Assembly (NCBI GenBank): GCA_021464415.1
Contig: CM038467.1
Span: forward strand, 22,538,011 to 22,602,010
Reading direction: 5' to 3'
Length of the DNA stretch: 64,000 nt
DNA from: Lonicera japonica
Taxonomy: Eukaryota > Streptophyta > Magnoliopsida > Dipsacales > Caprifoliaceae
The notes under the pieces were generated by a model. That model was not told where the DNA came from and made no database searches. It saw only the letters and a program-made list of their open reading frames with translations. The first letter of the stretch is position 1, and the number at the start of each line of letters is the position of its first letter. Both the position numbers and the translations under genes were made by a program. Below are positions 1 through 11,643 of the stretch, piece by piece.

Positions 1-25
1 CTTCCAGGACTTTTAGGAACCTTAT

Positions 26-308
26 GACTCCGTTTGATTGCAAAGATAGAAAAGGAAAATAAATTTAGTTAGTTTGTGTAAAAAGATAGAAAATAAGGTG
101 TGAGATGTTACTCATGTTATGAGCACATATCTTCCATCCTTCAATATTTTTGGTGGAAAATTTTTACTCACTACCAAGCAAAGAAAATTTCTTCATGGAA
201 AAGCTTAAAAATCAAGAGGATATTACTTTTATCACTTAACTTATTTTTCATCTTTTCACAAAAACTAACTCAATTTATTTTTTTTCCATATTGCAATCAA
301 ACGGAGCC
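26..308. mobile_element. MITE, family A copy 1
   Basis: The two ends form an inverted repeat: gactccgtttgattgcaa on the left and the reverse complement of ttgcaatcaaacggagcc on the right. A possible 3-bp target duplication, tat, lies at 23-25 and 309-311. The interior is AT-rich with no coding capacity. A diverged relative lies near 57066-57371 inside the ABCG gene, sharing the agatagaaaataag and catggaaaa blocks. The superfamily is uncertain; a 3-bp duplication would suit a Tourist-like element. Confidence 0.6.
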
Positions 309-311
309 TAT

Positions 312-1203
312 AAATTCAAAATATTTAGGTGAAGTTCTAGGAATATAAAATCTGCCAATTAAAAAAAATTATAAAGAACATTCACCATGAAGCTGGGACA
401 AAAGTTGATTGATAGTTTAGTTGTAACAGTTACATAAATTTAAATTTAATTTTTGTGACAAATAGAAAATACTTACTAAATTCGTTAATTTCTTTTTTAT
501 TATAAGCGACACAAGTTGTGTTTTTGATGTTCTTATTTTAGTGATGACGGAAGTTAATAGCCTTGTATTTATTTTTGTGCTTTTAGTAAACTCACCACAT
601 CATTAGAGTGAGTTGAAAGATTTTGTTAAGAAGCACATAGAGGTAAAGATAAAATATTCTCACATTAGAGTAAAAAGAATAAAATTGTGTGTGCATTTAA
701 GATGACCTTTACTATTCTTACGCATTCATTGTCGTATTTGTTTAAGGAAATACTGCCATAGTAAAAATAAAATAAAAAATAAAGGCCTGCTGCTTGGGGC
801 GTTACAGCAAGACAAATAATCCTTCGTTTAAATTCATTTTTCTTTTCTGCTTTATATTAACATTTTGGAGCATTTACAAATGTTGATGAGTAGACTTTTT
901 AATTTTGTATGAACTTTAATCTTAAATCACGTAAGTTTTAATGATTGTAATTATGTCTAATTTTTAAAAGATCAATTTTTAAGGAGCATACATCATATTC
1001 ATGATTCTGTAGAGCATGATTAGAGTGCTCAATGGGTCCTCTCTCTAAGATGGGAGAGAGAAGTAGCGCGTGTAATGATTCGACTTGGGACTATCACCCT
1101 AGGATTCTTTATATATTAACTTAAATAGAATTCTATTAATCATAATATAATTAGTATTAGGTCTCTACACATTACAATGCCCATACTTATAATATAATTG
1201 ATT
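312..1203. other. Intergenic, AT-rich, no gene seen
   Basis: No coding region, RNA gene or element with defined ends was recognised here. Reading frames are short and AT-driven. Confidence 0.6.
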
Positions 1204-1469
1204 AATGTGTACATGGCCGGCTCCTAGGATTTTGGGGCCCCAAGCAAAACTTAATATCGACAAAAATTGGGCCCCATATCATTATCTTCTCCTTCAACAA
1301 AACAATCTTAAAATCATATTATTTAATAATTTGAAGCCAAAAAGGTCCAAAAAATAGACCCAATCAATTACCGAATCTAGAAAAAAAAATAATTAAGGCA
1401 ACAATAAAAAAAAACATATTTAAGGTAAAAAATAAATCGAAAAAAATGATTTTTTCATCAACTTTGCGT

Positions 1470-1795
1470 GCACATAATTCTCTCATTCGATATCCAAATA
1501 ACTCACTATTCGAACCGTTACTTAGAGTGTATATCCTTCTAGAACTTTCATGTTTTGCCGTATTCTGAATCACACATCTCAAGGATCTAATTAGCCGCTG
1601 AAGTTGGAGGGTTTGCATACGCAAGTGCCACTATTTTACTCCATGTAAACCCCCTAACTTCAGTTGCTAATTAGACCTTTGAGATTTGTGATTTATAATT
1701 TGGCTAAAACATGAAACTTGTTGAGGGAAATGTGTTCTAACTAATGGTTCGAACGGTGAGTCATTTGGATATCACATTAAAGATATAGGTCCACA
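1470..1795. repeat. Foldback hairpin, arms about 150 bp
   Basis: The stretch 1480-1620 is closely matched by the reverse complement of about 1640-1790. For example, ctaattagccgctgaagttg near 1587 pairs with aacttcagttgctaattag near 1657. The loop is only about 20 bases. The arms have diverged, so it is not a recent duplication. It sits inside the hAT-like element and may be a nested foldback MITE. Confidence 0.65.
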
Positions 1796-2424
1796 AATTT
1801 ATTAACGGAATTGACACCTCCTCCATTAGCTTTATTAACGGATATGTCGAATTTATACAAACTAGTAGTTTAAGTGCCAATTTGACAAAAAAAAATTAAG
1901 TGCCACATTAAAAATTGTTAATAGTTAAAATGTCAATTTGGTTAAAAACTCTAAATTATGTATATACTAAAAGGAGAATTTTGCTTTCCCTAAGTATTCA
2001 GTCATTCCTGATTGAATTTACAAATTTAAAGAAAATACAATATGTCAACTGAATCAGTAGACATAAATAGGATAAAAAAACCAAACTCTTAAATCAGATT
2101 ATTGATTTTGCTTTTGTTTTTATTATTTTTATTCTTGTTTCTACAAGACTTTTTATCTGATTTAATGTCTAAGTGTATTTGATTATCTACCATTAAATTC
2201 GATTGGATTTGTACGCAGCTTAAATCAACAATCAAGAAATATGCAAGTAATATACTATATAACTCCATATCAATATTCAACAAATTAGGGCTTAAATCAA
2301 CAATCAAAAAATATGCAAGCAATATACTCCATAAGTTCATAACTAAATAACTAATCAAAAATTAGGGTCTAAGATTTAAGGAGTAGTTAACACTTAACCT
2401 TGGTAGCTTGGTCGGTGGTCAGAG

Positions 2425-2535
2425 GATGGAGGTGAGGAGCCGTGGACGGTGGTTGGCGTCGGTGAGGAGCCGTGGACGGTGGTTGGCGTCGCTGCCTTGC
2501 TGGGAGAGTCGGAGAGTCGGAGAGTCGGAGAGCTC
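2425..2535. repeat. Short GC-rich tandem repeats
   Basis: A 30-bp unit starting ggtgaggagccgtggacggt occurs twice in a row, followed by about four copies of an 8-mer close to gagagtcg. The patch is much richer in G and C than its surroundings. It opens reading frames on both strands that are repeat artefacts. Confidence 0.7.
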
Positions 2536-2824
2536 ACGGAGAGGTGGAGGCCAAAGGGGAGAACTGAAAACGGAAAAAAGAGAAAGAGGGGATAAGTGAA
2601 AAACTGCAAACGAAAAAAAAAAAAGAAAGAGAAAGAGGGAAAGTTAAATTATCGGGATCTCTCTCTTACTTAAATTTCATTCTAATTTTCAAAGTATCCC
2701 TCAACTTTTATTTCTTACAATTATATACCTTCAATTATATTTATTTTTTTGGTGCCCTCTCTCACTTTGGGGCCCTAGGCATTTGCCTAGGTTGCCTCCC
2801 CCATTGACTGGCCTTAAATGTGTA

Positions 2825-5406
2825 AGCCCATTAATAAATTTCCAACATAATAGCCAATTTATCGGTTCGCATTGGTTTTGTGATAGGTTTTAGCGAATCC
2901 GGGTATTTTTTTGCCTCCACTTGAGCACACTCGATAAACTATTGGGTGATATTTTTCGAATTCTTATACAACTCGATTTGTTATCAGGTGATTTAGCTCG
3001 ATTCCATTAAGAGGACAATTCTTTTTAAAAAAAATCTAATTTTTTTTTGCACTAGAATAAGATGAGTGAAATACTAAAAGTAATAAAAAAAATAGGGATA
3101 AACATCTATAGATTCTAAAATAAATATAAACTCCTTTATTTAATAAACTTTATGGTTTTGTTTGGATTGGGGGAAATGAAAGGAAAATGAAAGGGGTGAT
3201 TAAAAATTCCTCATTTGGATAGATTTGTAAAGGGTAATAGAAATGAAACGGAGGAAATTTGAGGGATTGTCAATCCGCTCTATTTCTTCGTATTGTTTCT
3301 TTCCAATATTGGGAGGGAAATGATAAGGTTTTAATGAAATATTTACCATCTTTCAAATTTAACCTTAATTTGTTAATAATATATTAAACCACTTTACTTT
3401 CCTTCATCTTCTTCTATCCATCCAAACAAGAGTAATTTCCATTCCTTTAATTTTTATCGTTAGCTATCCAAATAACAATAAAATTAAACTCATTCTTTTC
3501 TATATACCATTCAATCCCTTCTCTTCCTCATTAACCATTTCCTTTCCATCCCCCTCCCCCACCTCAATCCAAACAAGTTGTTAGTTCTATTAATAAAAAA
3601 AAAATGATGATTCGAACTCGTTAAGGATAAACCATAACCAATTTGTTAATATTTCATGTAAATTTGGTGAACCGATAATCACCCAAATTCGTTAAGCATT
3701 CATTCATTAACTTATAATTTTATATTAATTCATTTCGTGTTATCATATAATACGTGATTCTGTCGAGTCTAATAGCCTAAATATATTGCAGCATACGATC
3801 ACAGTTGGTAAGGTAAGAAACTGTTTCGCATAACAGGAGTGTGGCACACTAAGGTTGGATAGAGTTCCTCATCATATGCCAAATAAAGGGCGGGACGGGG
3901 ACTAACGCATTTGTGTTGGACATTTGAAGGTCATACTCATACATGTCTTTGTGAAAGATGTTTGGTGGCCACACATATTTGTTGTGGGCGTGTTTGGTGG
4001 ATAACTCTCTCAACACTTTCTTTCCCTTTTACCGTCTTTTAAAATATTAAATAATATTTATTTTCCTTTTCATTTACTATATCAATATTTTAATTCCCAA
4101 ATAAATAGAGTAAATATATTATGCTTACCATAGACTTTAAGTTATGAATGCACCTTAGTTAAAATATATAATAAATCTATCACATCTTACTATAAGATAT
4201 AAACAATATTATTGATTATAGATTAAATTAAAAATAGTTCATCGATAAAATGATGTGAAAGTCAATCTAAACTCTTAATTTAAAAAAGAAGAAGTAACAA
4301 ATTATGTGATGCTTAAAGTTGTTTTCTAAAACCTAGATGCAGGGACGTTGAAAAAGTATTTGACATCATGTCTATTCTATCACAGTTTGAATCATGGTAA
4401 CAATTCCTTGTTTCTTTCGCCCCTAAAGTTTCAAGGCTGAGCGTATTCTTGGACCACTTGAATATAAAATATATTATTATTTAAGTTGCAACCAAAAAAT
4501 AAATAGAAAATTTGTACACAGTTTAATATATGTTTAAACCTTGTTCAATTGTAAAAACATGCCATTAGGAAATACAAATTCCCTTAAACACAAGCCTAAG
4601 ACATTTACGCGATATTGTTAAAACAATAATGTGACCCACTTGTCATGATTCATTTTTCTTTTAAGTAAATATTGTTGCTCGGGGAATTCGGCCATTTTTC
4701 CCGTTCGTTGTTTTTGTTTTTTCCCTTAGCAGGTCATTGAATCAATTTAAATTGTACATGATCCGTTTAAGAAACAACCAATTTGTGTTATATTAGAACG
4801 AATGGATATTTTTATATTTTTATTTATTTATTTTATTTTATTTTAATAATCAAGTGAATGTTTCGGTGAGATTAGTGATTTAAACTATAATCCCATTATT
4901 AGTATCATTATCTCATTTGCTCGAAAAAATGTCAAATTTAGTTGGAAGGGGTTCATTTGCTATAAAGTAAAACCTTAAATGCTACAATAGTAGTACCATA
5001 CCATATCGAGTTGGTCACACAGTCAGAAGCCAAATCAGAAAAATTGCCACAGCACATAAAGAAGAACCAACACAGAAAAGGTTGTGTGTGTGTATATATA
5101 AAGGATATTCAATTCTCAAATATCAAATTACATGCACCATTTTATTTAATGCGGAAAATGCTCCTAACACTAAAGCTGGCCCCAAAACACAGGTTTAATT
5201 ACGGAAGCAGCGCTTAAAAATCACTTGAAGGTTTAAAAAAGGAAGACTCTGGTAGAAGTGAGTAGTAGTTGTACCTCGAAGTCTCATAAATCAAAGGCAT
5301 TAACTCCTAGAAACCATAATAAAATGGAAAAAGGAACCAAGCAACTTCTTCAATCAAAAACAAGAAGAGAAGACGTAATAAGACATTATAATGGAAATGA
5401 GTCATC
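2825..5406. other. Intergenic region with one foldback MITE
   Basis: Apart from the inverted-repeat element at 3159-3575, no gene or element with clear ends was seen. The stretch after about 5250 lies just downstream of the 14-3-3 stop codon on the minus strand and probably includes its 3' UTR. Confidence 0.5.
3159..3575. mobile_element. Foldback MITE, family B copy 1
   Basis: The left end ttgtttggattgggggaaat and the right end, read inward, ttgtttggattgaggtgggg form a terminal inverted repeat. Pairing extends inward through ggaaaggaaatg-like sequence. A 3-bp direct repeat, gtt, may flank it. There is no coding capacity. A second copy lies at about 23706-24080, with the same gtttggattg end and the same subterminal block. 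Confidence 0.6.
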
Positions 5407-8400
5407 TCACTTCTGCTCAACCTCCTGCTTGGGTGCTGCTGCTGCTGCTGCTTCTTTAATCTCATCTCCTGCTTCATCCTACATATCCGCATGCAATATC
5501 ATAAGAAAATTATATAACAAAAGGAATTGTCGTACATCAACTTAAGTGCTCGCCTAATTCAAGTTTTTGTGATCTCCACAAGCCTTACCCTTATTTGTAT
5601 GAGGGACAAGTGGAGGAATGGAAACGGAAAGTGAGGAAAAAATAGAAGGCATGATTAGCTTTCCTTTGTCAGGATTAGGAATGAAAACCAAACAGAAGGA
5701 AAAGTGGAATGAATACACTTTGCCTACCACAGCTCATAAATTCTATTGCCACAAAAGTGGGAGAAAAGTGAAAGACACACAAGCAGGTCATGATATGATT
5801 TAATGCGCTTTAATTACGTTTGTAAATAAATCAAATATTTTGGTAGGAGGGTATAATTGGTAAAATACATAATTACCCTCCTTTGTATGTAACTAAGAGT
5901 CCATGTTTGTCTTTAACATTTTTTAAAATTGCACTAATTTCATCACCATCAATAGTTTAGAACAAAGCTCGTTTCCTGTGGTGAGTTTTTAAAATCTCAA
6001 TTTATGTAAAGAATTCAAATCACAGGAAGCTATTCCTTTGCTAAAGCTTAAACTTTTTATGTGAAATTACCAATTTTTTATTCAAATGAAACCAAATTTG
6101 AATCAAACACAACACTTGTAAAAAAGGAGTAGAAGCAAAACCTGCATATCTGAGGTCCATAGAGTGAGATTATCGCGAAGAAGTTGCATTATCAAAGTGC
6201 TATCCTTGTATGAATCCTCTCCTAGGGTATCCAGCTCCGCAATGGCTTCATCAAAAGCCTGCCCAACACCAACACACCATTTTAAAAAGATAAGATAAAA
6301 TAAAACAGAATATACAGCAATTTGAAAAACAAGAAATGAAAAGAGACCAAACAACACATCTATTCTGTGTACAATATGCATTTGTGTTACCGGACCTTCA
6401 ATGGCATGCCATTCTTATGCCAATTTGGCAAGTAATTTCTGAAAAGCAGGGCAGAGTAAGTGGAAAGAAGGGGGGCCAATTGCCCTGTAATTTTAGAAAA
6501 TTTTATTTTTGTACTAAAATTATCTTTAAAAATAAAAAATGTTCGCACTTTAGTTAAGTATGCCCACCTTTAATTTCGAAAAAAGAAAAAACTGTATACT
6601 ACTAATTTTGCCCCCTTCAATTTGAAAAATAAAATATTAGCACAAATATGTCCCCCTTTAAATAAATTACTGGGTCCACCCTGCTGAAAAGTATGGAAAA
6701 AAAATGTTGGTTGCTGGAGAAATGTTGATTTTAATATTGGTATGGAAGAAAGTCAATAATGGTGACCGGTAGATGGAGAAATGTTGGTTGCTGCTTGATG
6801 GAGATTGCTTAACAGATGACAGAATGGTAGTTGGTGAAAAATTATTTTAAAAAATTAGCATGAGTGTTTGCCATTTAGCACGGCTTTTAATATTAGCATG
6901 AATCTGTCAACAATTCATAATGGAAGTGTCAACATTTTGAAAGTGGTATAATTCAAATAAAGTAGTGTTTACCGCAAATGTGGGCCGCTACCTAATTTTC
7001 TCACACTTCTCAAAAAATATAGAATAATGGATGAGTTGAAATTTAAGACTTGAGAGGTTTAAGAAATTTTATATCACCTGTTTTGCAAGACTGCATGCTC
7101 GATCAGGTGAATTCAAAATTTCATAGTAAAACACAGAGAAGTTGAGGGCCAGTCCAAGACGGATGGGATGAGTAGGAGCTAATTCAGCATTTGCAATATC
7201 CTGAAAAATAAAATTGATCGATATAATGAACAAGGGAGCATCAATAAGGGATGACAGTTAATACAGAAGTGTTACCACTAATACTCATTTAGATCTTAAC
7301 GCGGATTGATATTTCTACTAAAGATCAAAATCCCAAAAGGGGAACTAGAAAATTCATTAATAGAAAAAATCCATCTTACTAATATAGTTTGACAACAGCA
7401 TGAGGTACTATCCATTAAAAGTAACGAGCAACATTAAATTGATATTTCCACATACGTTAAACAAAGAACAAAACCTGTGATAGCACTGCCGGCACACCTG
7501 TTAAGGCAAAGGCCTAACAAGTTCCAAATTCAAAATTCATTTGCAGTTCTTGAGAGTTTTAAACATTACGAGGATTGAGGATGGATTACAATAAGCAAAT
7601 TTTCCATGTGTAAAAAGGATATAAAATTAACAAAATCCTCCTTATATTGATAATATAATCATGGTTCTGTTCATACCAAGTGCTGTTGCAAACATGCTAG
7701 TGCTATAAATTAATAGATGATTTCACGGATACACTCTGATATATGAAGCCAAATTACAAACAGAGAACCTTCAAACCAAACTAATTTTAACAATGGTAGT
7801 GCAGAGATGATTCTAATTAAGAACGAATTCAAGCAAAAAATTTAGATAATTCTAATTAAGAACTCATGATCCATAATTTGTCTAATCACTACATAAGCTT
7901 ATCAGATACAATCACATAGAACCACCATCTAGTCCAACGGATTAAAAACAAGTTCCTAATTGAACAACGAAGGCACAAATTCAACAATTCAAAATGAAGA
8001 AATATCAACATCAATTCATAGCAAAATCCAGTCCTGAACTCGTGATTCATCAGAAATTCCCAATCATGAATTAAATGCATATGTGCATAAAATTCGAACT
8101 TCAATTTGAAAATTAAAAACAAAACAAGCATGATACACTCATCAGCAGCAACAATCCTAATTACCAAACCTGTAGCTATTTACAATAATGACAATGTCAA
8201 CCAAATAAAAGCCCTAATCAAGCACAAACCACAATCTCCCTCAATGAACAAACAATGACGAGAAGAATAGATTCATTTTCCATTTAAGGGGGTATTTCAA
8301 TTTACCTCTTAATACTGAATGAAAGTCTATTAAGCATTAAGAGATAGAAATCTTGCTTGTTTTCTCACCTCTAATGCTGAATTCAGCTAAAATCCAGCAT

Positions 8401-9138
8401 TAAGAGCCAAGTCCTGCACTGAATGCTTAATCTAGTTTTAATGGAAATTTATTCCAATGATTCTCCTTTTCTTTTTCCTCATTAGGTTTTGGTGTATATC
8501 ACAAATTCGTTCGGAACTAAAAATCAAACCTGTTTTTCGGCATTAATCATTCAGGTTACCATTTAATGTTCTGTATAGAAAGGCTAAAAAAACCAACTGA
8601 TCCTAACAATCACAAGAAAAGGCACAGAAAAATATAGAACGAGTGAATAGGCACACACCTGTGCAGCTTTATAAGCAGTGAGAGTATTCTCCGCAGCCTC
8701 CTTCCTCTCAGCACCGGTCTTAAACTCAGCCAAATACCTATGATAATCCCCCTTCATCTTCAAATAAAACACCTTCGAGTCCCCAACCGACGCCGACGGA
8801 ATCAACTTCGAATCCAAAAGCTTCAAAATTCCATCGCAGATCGACGAAAGCTCTTTCTCGATCTTCGCCCTGTACTCCTTAATCGTAGACACGTGATCAG
8901 CATTACCACGAGACTCCTCCTTCTGCTCGATTGACGATATGATCCTCCAAGAGGCACGGCGAGCGCCGATTACGTTCTTATAGGCGACGGAGAGTAGATT
9001 TCGCTCCTCTACGGTGAGCTCGTCGGAGTCGACGACGGAGTTGGCAACTTTCTCCATGAACTCCACCATCTCCTCGTAGCGCTCGGCTTGTTCGGCGAGT
9101 TTTGCCATGTAGACATTCTCTTCGCGTGGGGAAGACAT
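5407..9138 (-). CDS. 14-3-3 protein (non-epsilon type)
   Basis: 14-3-3 proteins are dimeric cytosolic and nuclear adaptors that bind phosphoserine/threonine motifs and so control enzymes, H+-ATPase and transcription factors. Coding exons (minus strand): 9138-8659, 7200-7078, 6258-6142 and 5478-5407. All join in phase 0 at GT-AG sites and give 263 aa, a usual length. The start is the first ATG of a long open exon ([20 protein letters not shown]). Family signatures seen are [20 protein letters not shown] and, near the C terminus, [20 protein letters not shown]. The variable tail carries a run of six alanines from a GCA/GCT repeat, then ends EVEQK. N-terminal wording resembles the plant psi/nu/upsilon group, which is a family-level guess. 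Introns hold MITE-like DNA, including a 237-bp hAT-like element in intron 3. A purine (GA)n run lies at 9181-9198 in the presumed 5' UTR. Confidence 0.95.
5434..5455 (-). repeat. Coding trinucleotide repeat (poly-Ala)
   Basis: A GCT/GCA run in the last coding exon of the 14-3-3 gene encodes six consecutive alanines in the unstructured C-terminal tail. Such repeats often vary in length between individuals. Confidence 0.85.
6447..6683. mobile_element. Small hAT-like MITE in 14-3-3 intron 3
   Basis: A perfect 8-bp target duplication ctgaaaag (6439-6446 and 6684-6691) flanks a 237-bp insert. Its ends are cagggcagag and, read inward from the right, cagggtggac. The insert includes ggggggccaattgccctg and has no coding capacity. 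Duplication length and the CAGGG terminus fit the hAT superfamily. Confidence 0.8.
8290..8460. repeat. MITE-like fragment in 14-3-3 intron 1
   Basis: Repeated phrases such as tacctcttaatactgaatg, attaagagatag and cagcattaagagcc occur in both orientations. The same wording is seen in the MITE at 57964-58427 of the ABCG gene. Ends were not resolved. Confidence 0.45.
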
Positions 9139-9245
9139 TGATGGAGGAGGATTTGGCGAGATCTGTTGCTTTGTTTTTTAGAGAGAGAGAGAGAGAGTGC
9201 GGAGAGAGAAGGAGAATTCGAGAATCGGAGGGAGATGGAAAGGTA

Positions 9246-9255
9246 ATATAGTGGG
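9246..9255 (-). promoter_or_regulatory. Possible TATA element of the 14-3-3 gene
   Basis: On the minus strand the sequence reads actatattac about 110 bases upstream of the start codon, the only TATA-like motif close by. A transcription start 25-35 bases downstream would give a short 5' UTR containing the (GA)n tract. This is placement only. Confidence 0.35.
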
Positions 9256-9300
9256 AATCTGTGTTTCTAAATTGCATAAAGTATTGACTTATTCTTTGCA

Positions 9301-9436
9301 ATCCCGACCGTCCGTTAATTAATTGGGCGACTCAAAGGAATAATGAAAATAAAGATTGTCATTTGGCTATCCCGACCGTCCGTTAATTAATTTGGCGACT
9401 CAAAGGAATAATGAAAATAAAGATTGTCATTTGGCT
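9301..9436. repeat. 68-bp tandem duplication upstream of 14-3-3
   Basis: A 68-bp unit beginning atcccgaccgtccgttaatt is present twice head to tail (9301-9368 and 9369-9436), with about one mismatch. It lies roughly 160-300 bases upstream of the 14-3-3 start codon, so the duplication falls in the proximal promoter. Confidence 0.9.
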
Positions 9437-9439
9437 AGC

Positions 9440-11634
9440 ATGAAAGGCCGGCCATCGGTCTTTTTTATAGAAAAATTAAAAAGGAAAGGTTGTCCTTCTT
9501 TTTAACATATTTGGTCATTTGGATCTTAACGGATTAAACTAGTTAGAAACTTGTTTGATGTACGGATGGTTAATAATTTTTATTATTAATAATTTATAAA
9601 TTATTTAAAAAAATTTAATGTACAAATAAAATAGTTTAAAATATGTCTTGAATGTTATATCTTTATTCTATAGTATATTAAAATAGAAATTTCAAAAAAA
9701 TAAAATTTGGGAGCAAAGGACGAAACACTTTGTAAATGGTTTTTATTTTTTACATTTTGTAAGCATTAACTCAAATTGTTGATATGCAGTATACTAACTC
9801 AAATTGAAATGGAAACTGCAATCATAATTAATATATTGTAAGGAAAGAGTTAACTAAGAATTATTTCAAATCAATTAAATTTAGAACTTCAGATGACACA
9901 CCCAAAATGAATAAAAAAATTATTGTCTTTAAAAGAGTTGATCTGCGTGCAATTGATTAATTTCTTCTCTCTCTTTATTGCTTATCCAGTGAACATTCCT
10001 CCTTAATTATTAAATTTATGCATTTCTCCAACTAATTGTCTAGTTCCTCTACTAATAAAATGGAAAAAAAAAAAAAAAAAAGGTGTGTTAGTGTATATTA
10101 GACAAAAAAGAAAAAATATATGTACTCATTATTTGAAGTAACAAAAATACTCCCCCACCTTAAATCAATAATTTGAATTTTCTTTTCGAGATTTATTAAA
10201 TTACAATCCCACTTATATACTATAAGAAATGATTAATGTATCAAATATAAAATATAAAATTTATGGTTTTCTCCATTAATTTAGTTAAAATTAATGTTCC
10301 TATAAAATATTTGAAATCAAAGTAAAATTATTAATTTGAAACGGATGGACTACTTAGAGATAAGAAACACAATTTATTTTCATGCACCTTCATGTATAAC
10401 AAACAGTAGAAAATATACTGGAAAGATAAACAAATTAAGCCAAATTTCTTCATTGAAGACAATCTAATACAAGAAAATAGTTAACTTACGATTAAGTAAG
10501 TTTGTGAATTTTGTTCCATGCCGCGTGCTTGTTTATTCTATTTGTAATATGAAATGTTCTTGTATGGAACAAAAAAAATGATAAATTACCAAGATTAAAG
10601 ATTTTATTTTTAATACATATAGTTTAATTAGTCTATTAAAAATCATTACACCCACAATTTCTTACCTAATTTTCTTGCTTGATCGTAAAGTTCTAAGCAG
10701 CCACTTAATTTATAAACAGAAAGGTTGAATTACCCGAGCCTACTACATGCAACAATTTTCACATAGGCTTCAAATACTGTAAGATACAATGATAAAGTGT
10801 TTGAAAAAATATATTTTCTATCAACTACAACCTTTAAGAAAAAAAGATGGAAAAAGTAACATACCAAAATATGGCATAATTTATTTCCCCTAAAATATGC
10901 ACTTTTAGGTTCGTACTAACAACATATTTCTCTCATAAAATCATATAACCATTTAACAAAACAGCTTATTCTTGCTTAATTCAATTAAGAGACGAAGTCA
11001 AATTTAAATAAAAATTGCTACTGTTAAATGATTTAAACTTATAATTGGCAACAAAAATTTCTCTAAAGAGGTATGGAGAGAGTACAATAAAACAATATTT
11101 TTGCAGAAATTGTTTCATAGATAAAATTAATTTTTTATTTGAAATAAAAAGAAAATAATTTGCAAGCACTAACATTATATTATGAAACATCATATAAGGT
11201 GAATTGTTTCTACTATAAATGCTTGGATAAAATTTGAAGAATAAAAATCATAATTTCAATATGTCCAGTCAATTATACATAAAACAATTAAACAATTAAA
11301 TTAACTAAGTTGTTTTTACACATGACTAAAGATAATGCCTTGCAAACACAAATTACTACGTATAGAATCAGACATATTAAAGAATATTATAAATTAAAGT
11401 CATTCAGAAACATAGTTGAGAGAATTATATTCTATTTTTCATTAACCCGTGTATGCCAAATTTGCTTGGGAGAGATAAACGCTATGACCATGTGATTTTC
11501 GATTTTTAATTCCTTTACATAGACTAAATCAGTTGTCAAATTACCGTGTAGAAATTAAAAAATTAGAGAAGTGTGAAAATTGGCTTAAAAGAGACTTAAT
11601 ATAATTGTGGATTTAGTGGTTATTTAATGCAATA
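9440..11634. other. Intergenic, AT-rich, no gene seen
   Basis: No coding region or element with defined ends was recognised. A long A homopolymer lies near 10063-10081. Confidence 0.55.
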
Positions 11635-11643
11635 AATAGGTTA

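Larger units (their letters stand above)
1212..2816. mobile_element. hAT-like non-autonomous element
   Basis: A perfect 8-bp direct repeat aatgtgta flanks the interval (1204-1211 and 2817-2824), the duplication length typical of hAT transposons. The ends share an imperfect inverted repeat: left catggccggctcctagg; right, read inward, taaggccagtcaatggg. Subterminal ggggcccc and ggggccctaggc motifs occur on both sides. No transposase reading frame is intact. Inside lie a long hairpin (about 1470-1795) and a GC-richer tandem-repeat patch (2425-2535). An older element that has gathered other repeats is the simplest reading. Confidence 0.7.

Noticed and set aside
2394..2609. Overlapping ORFs on both strands
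   Set aside because: They arise from the GC-rich tandem repeat; neither shows a domain or a plausible gene context.
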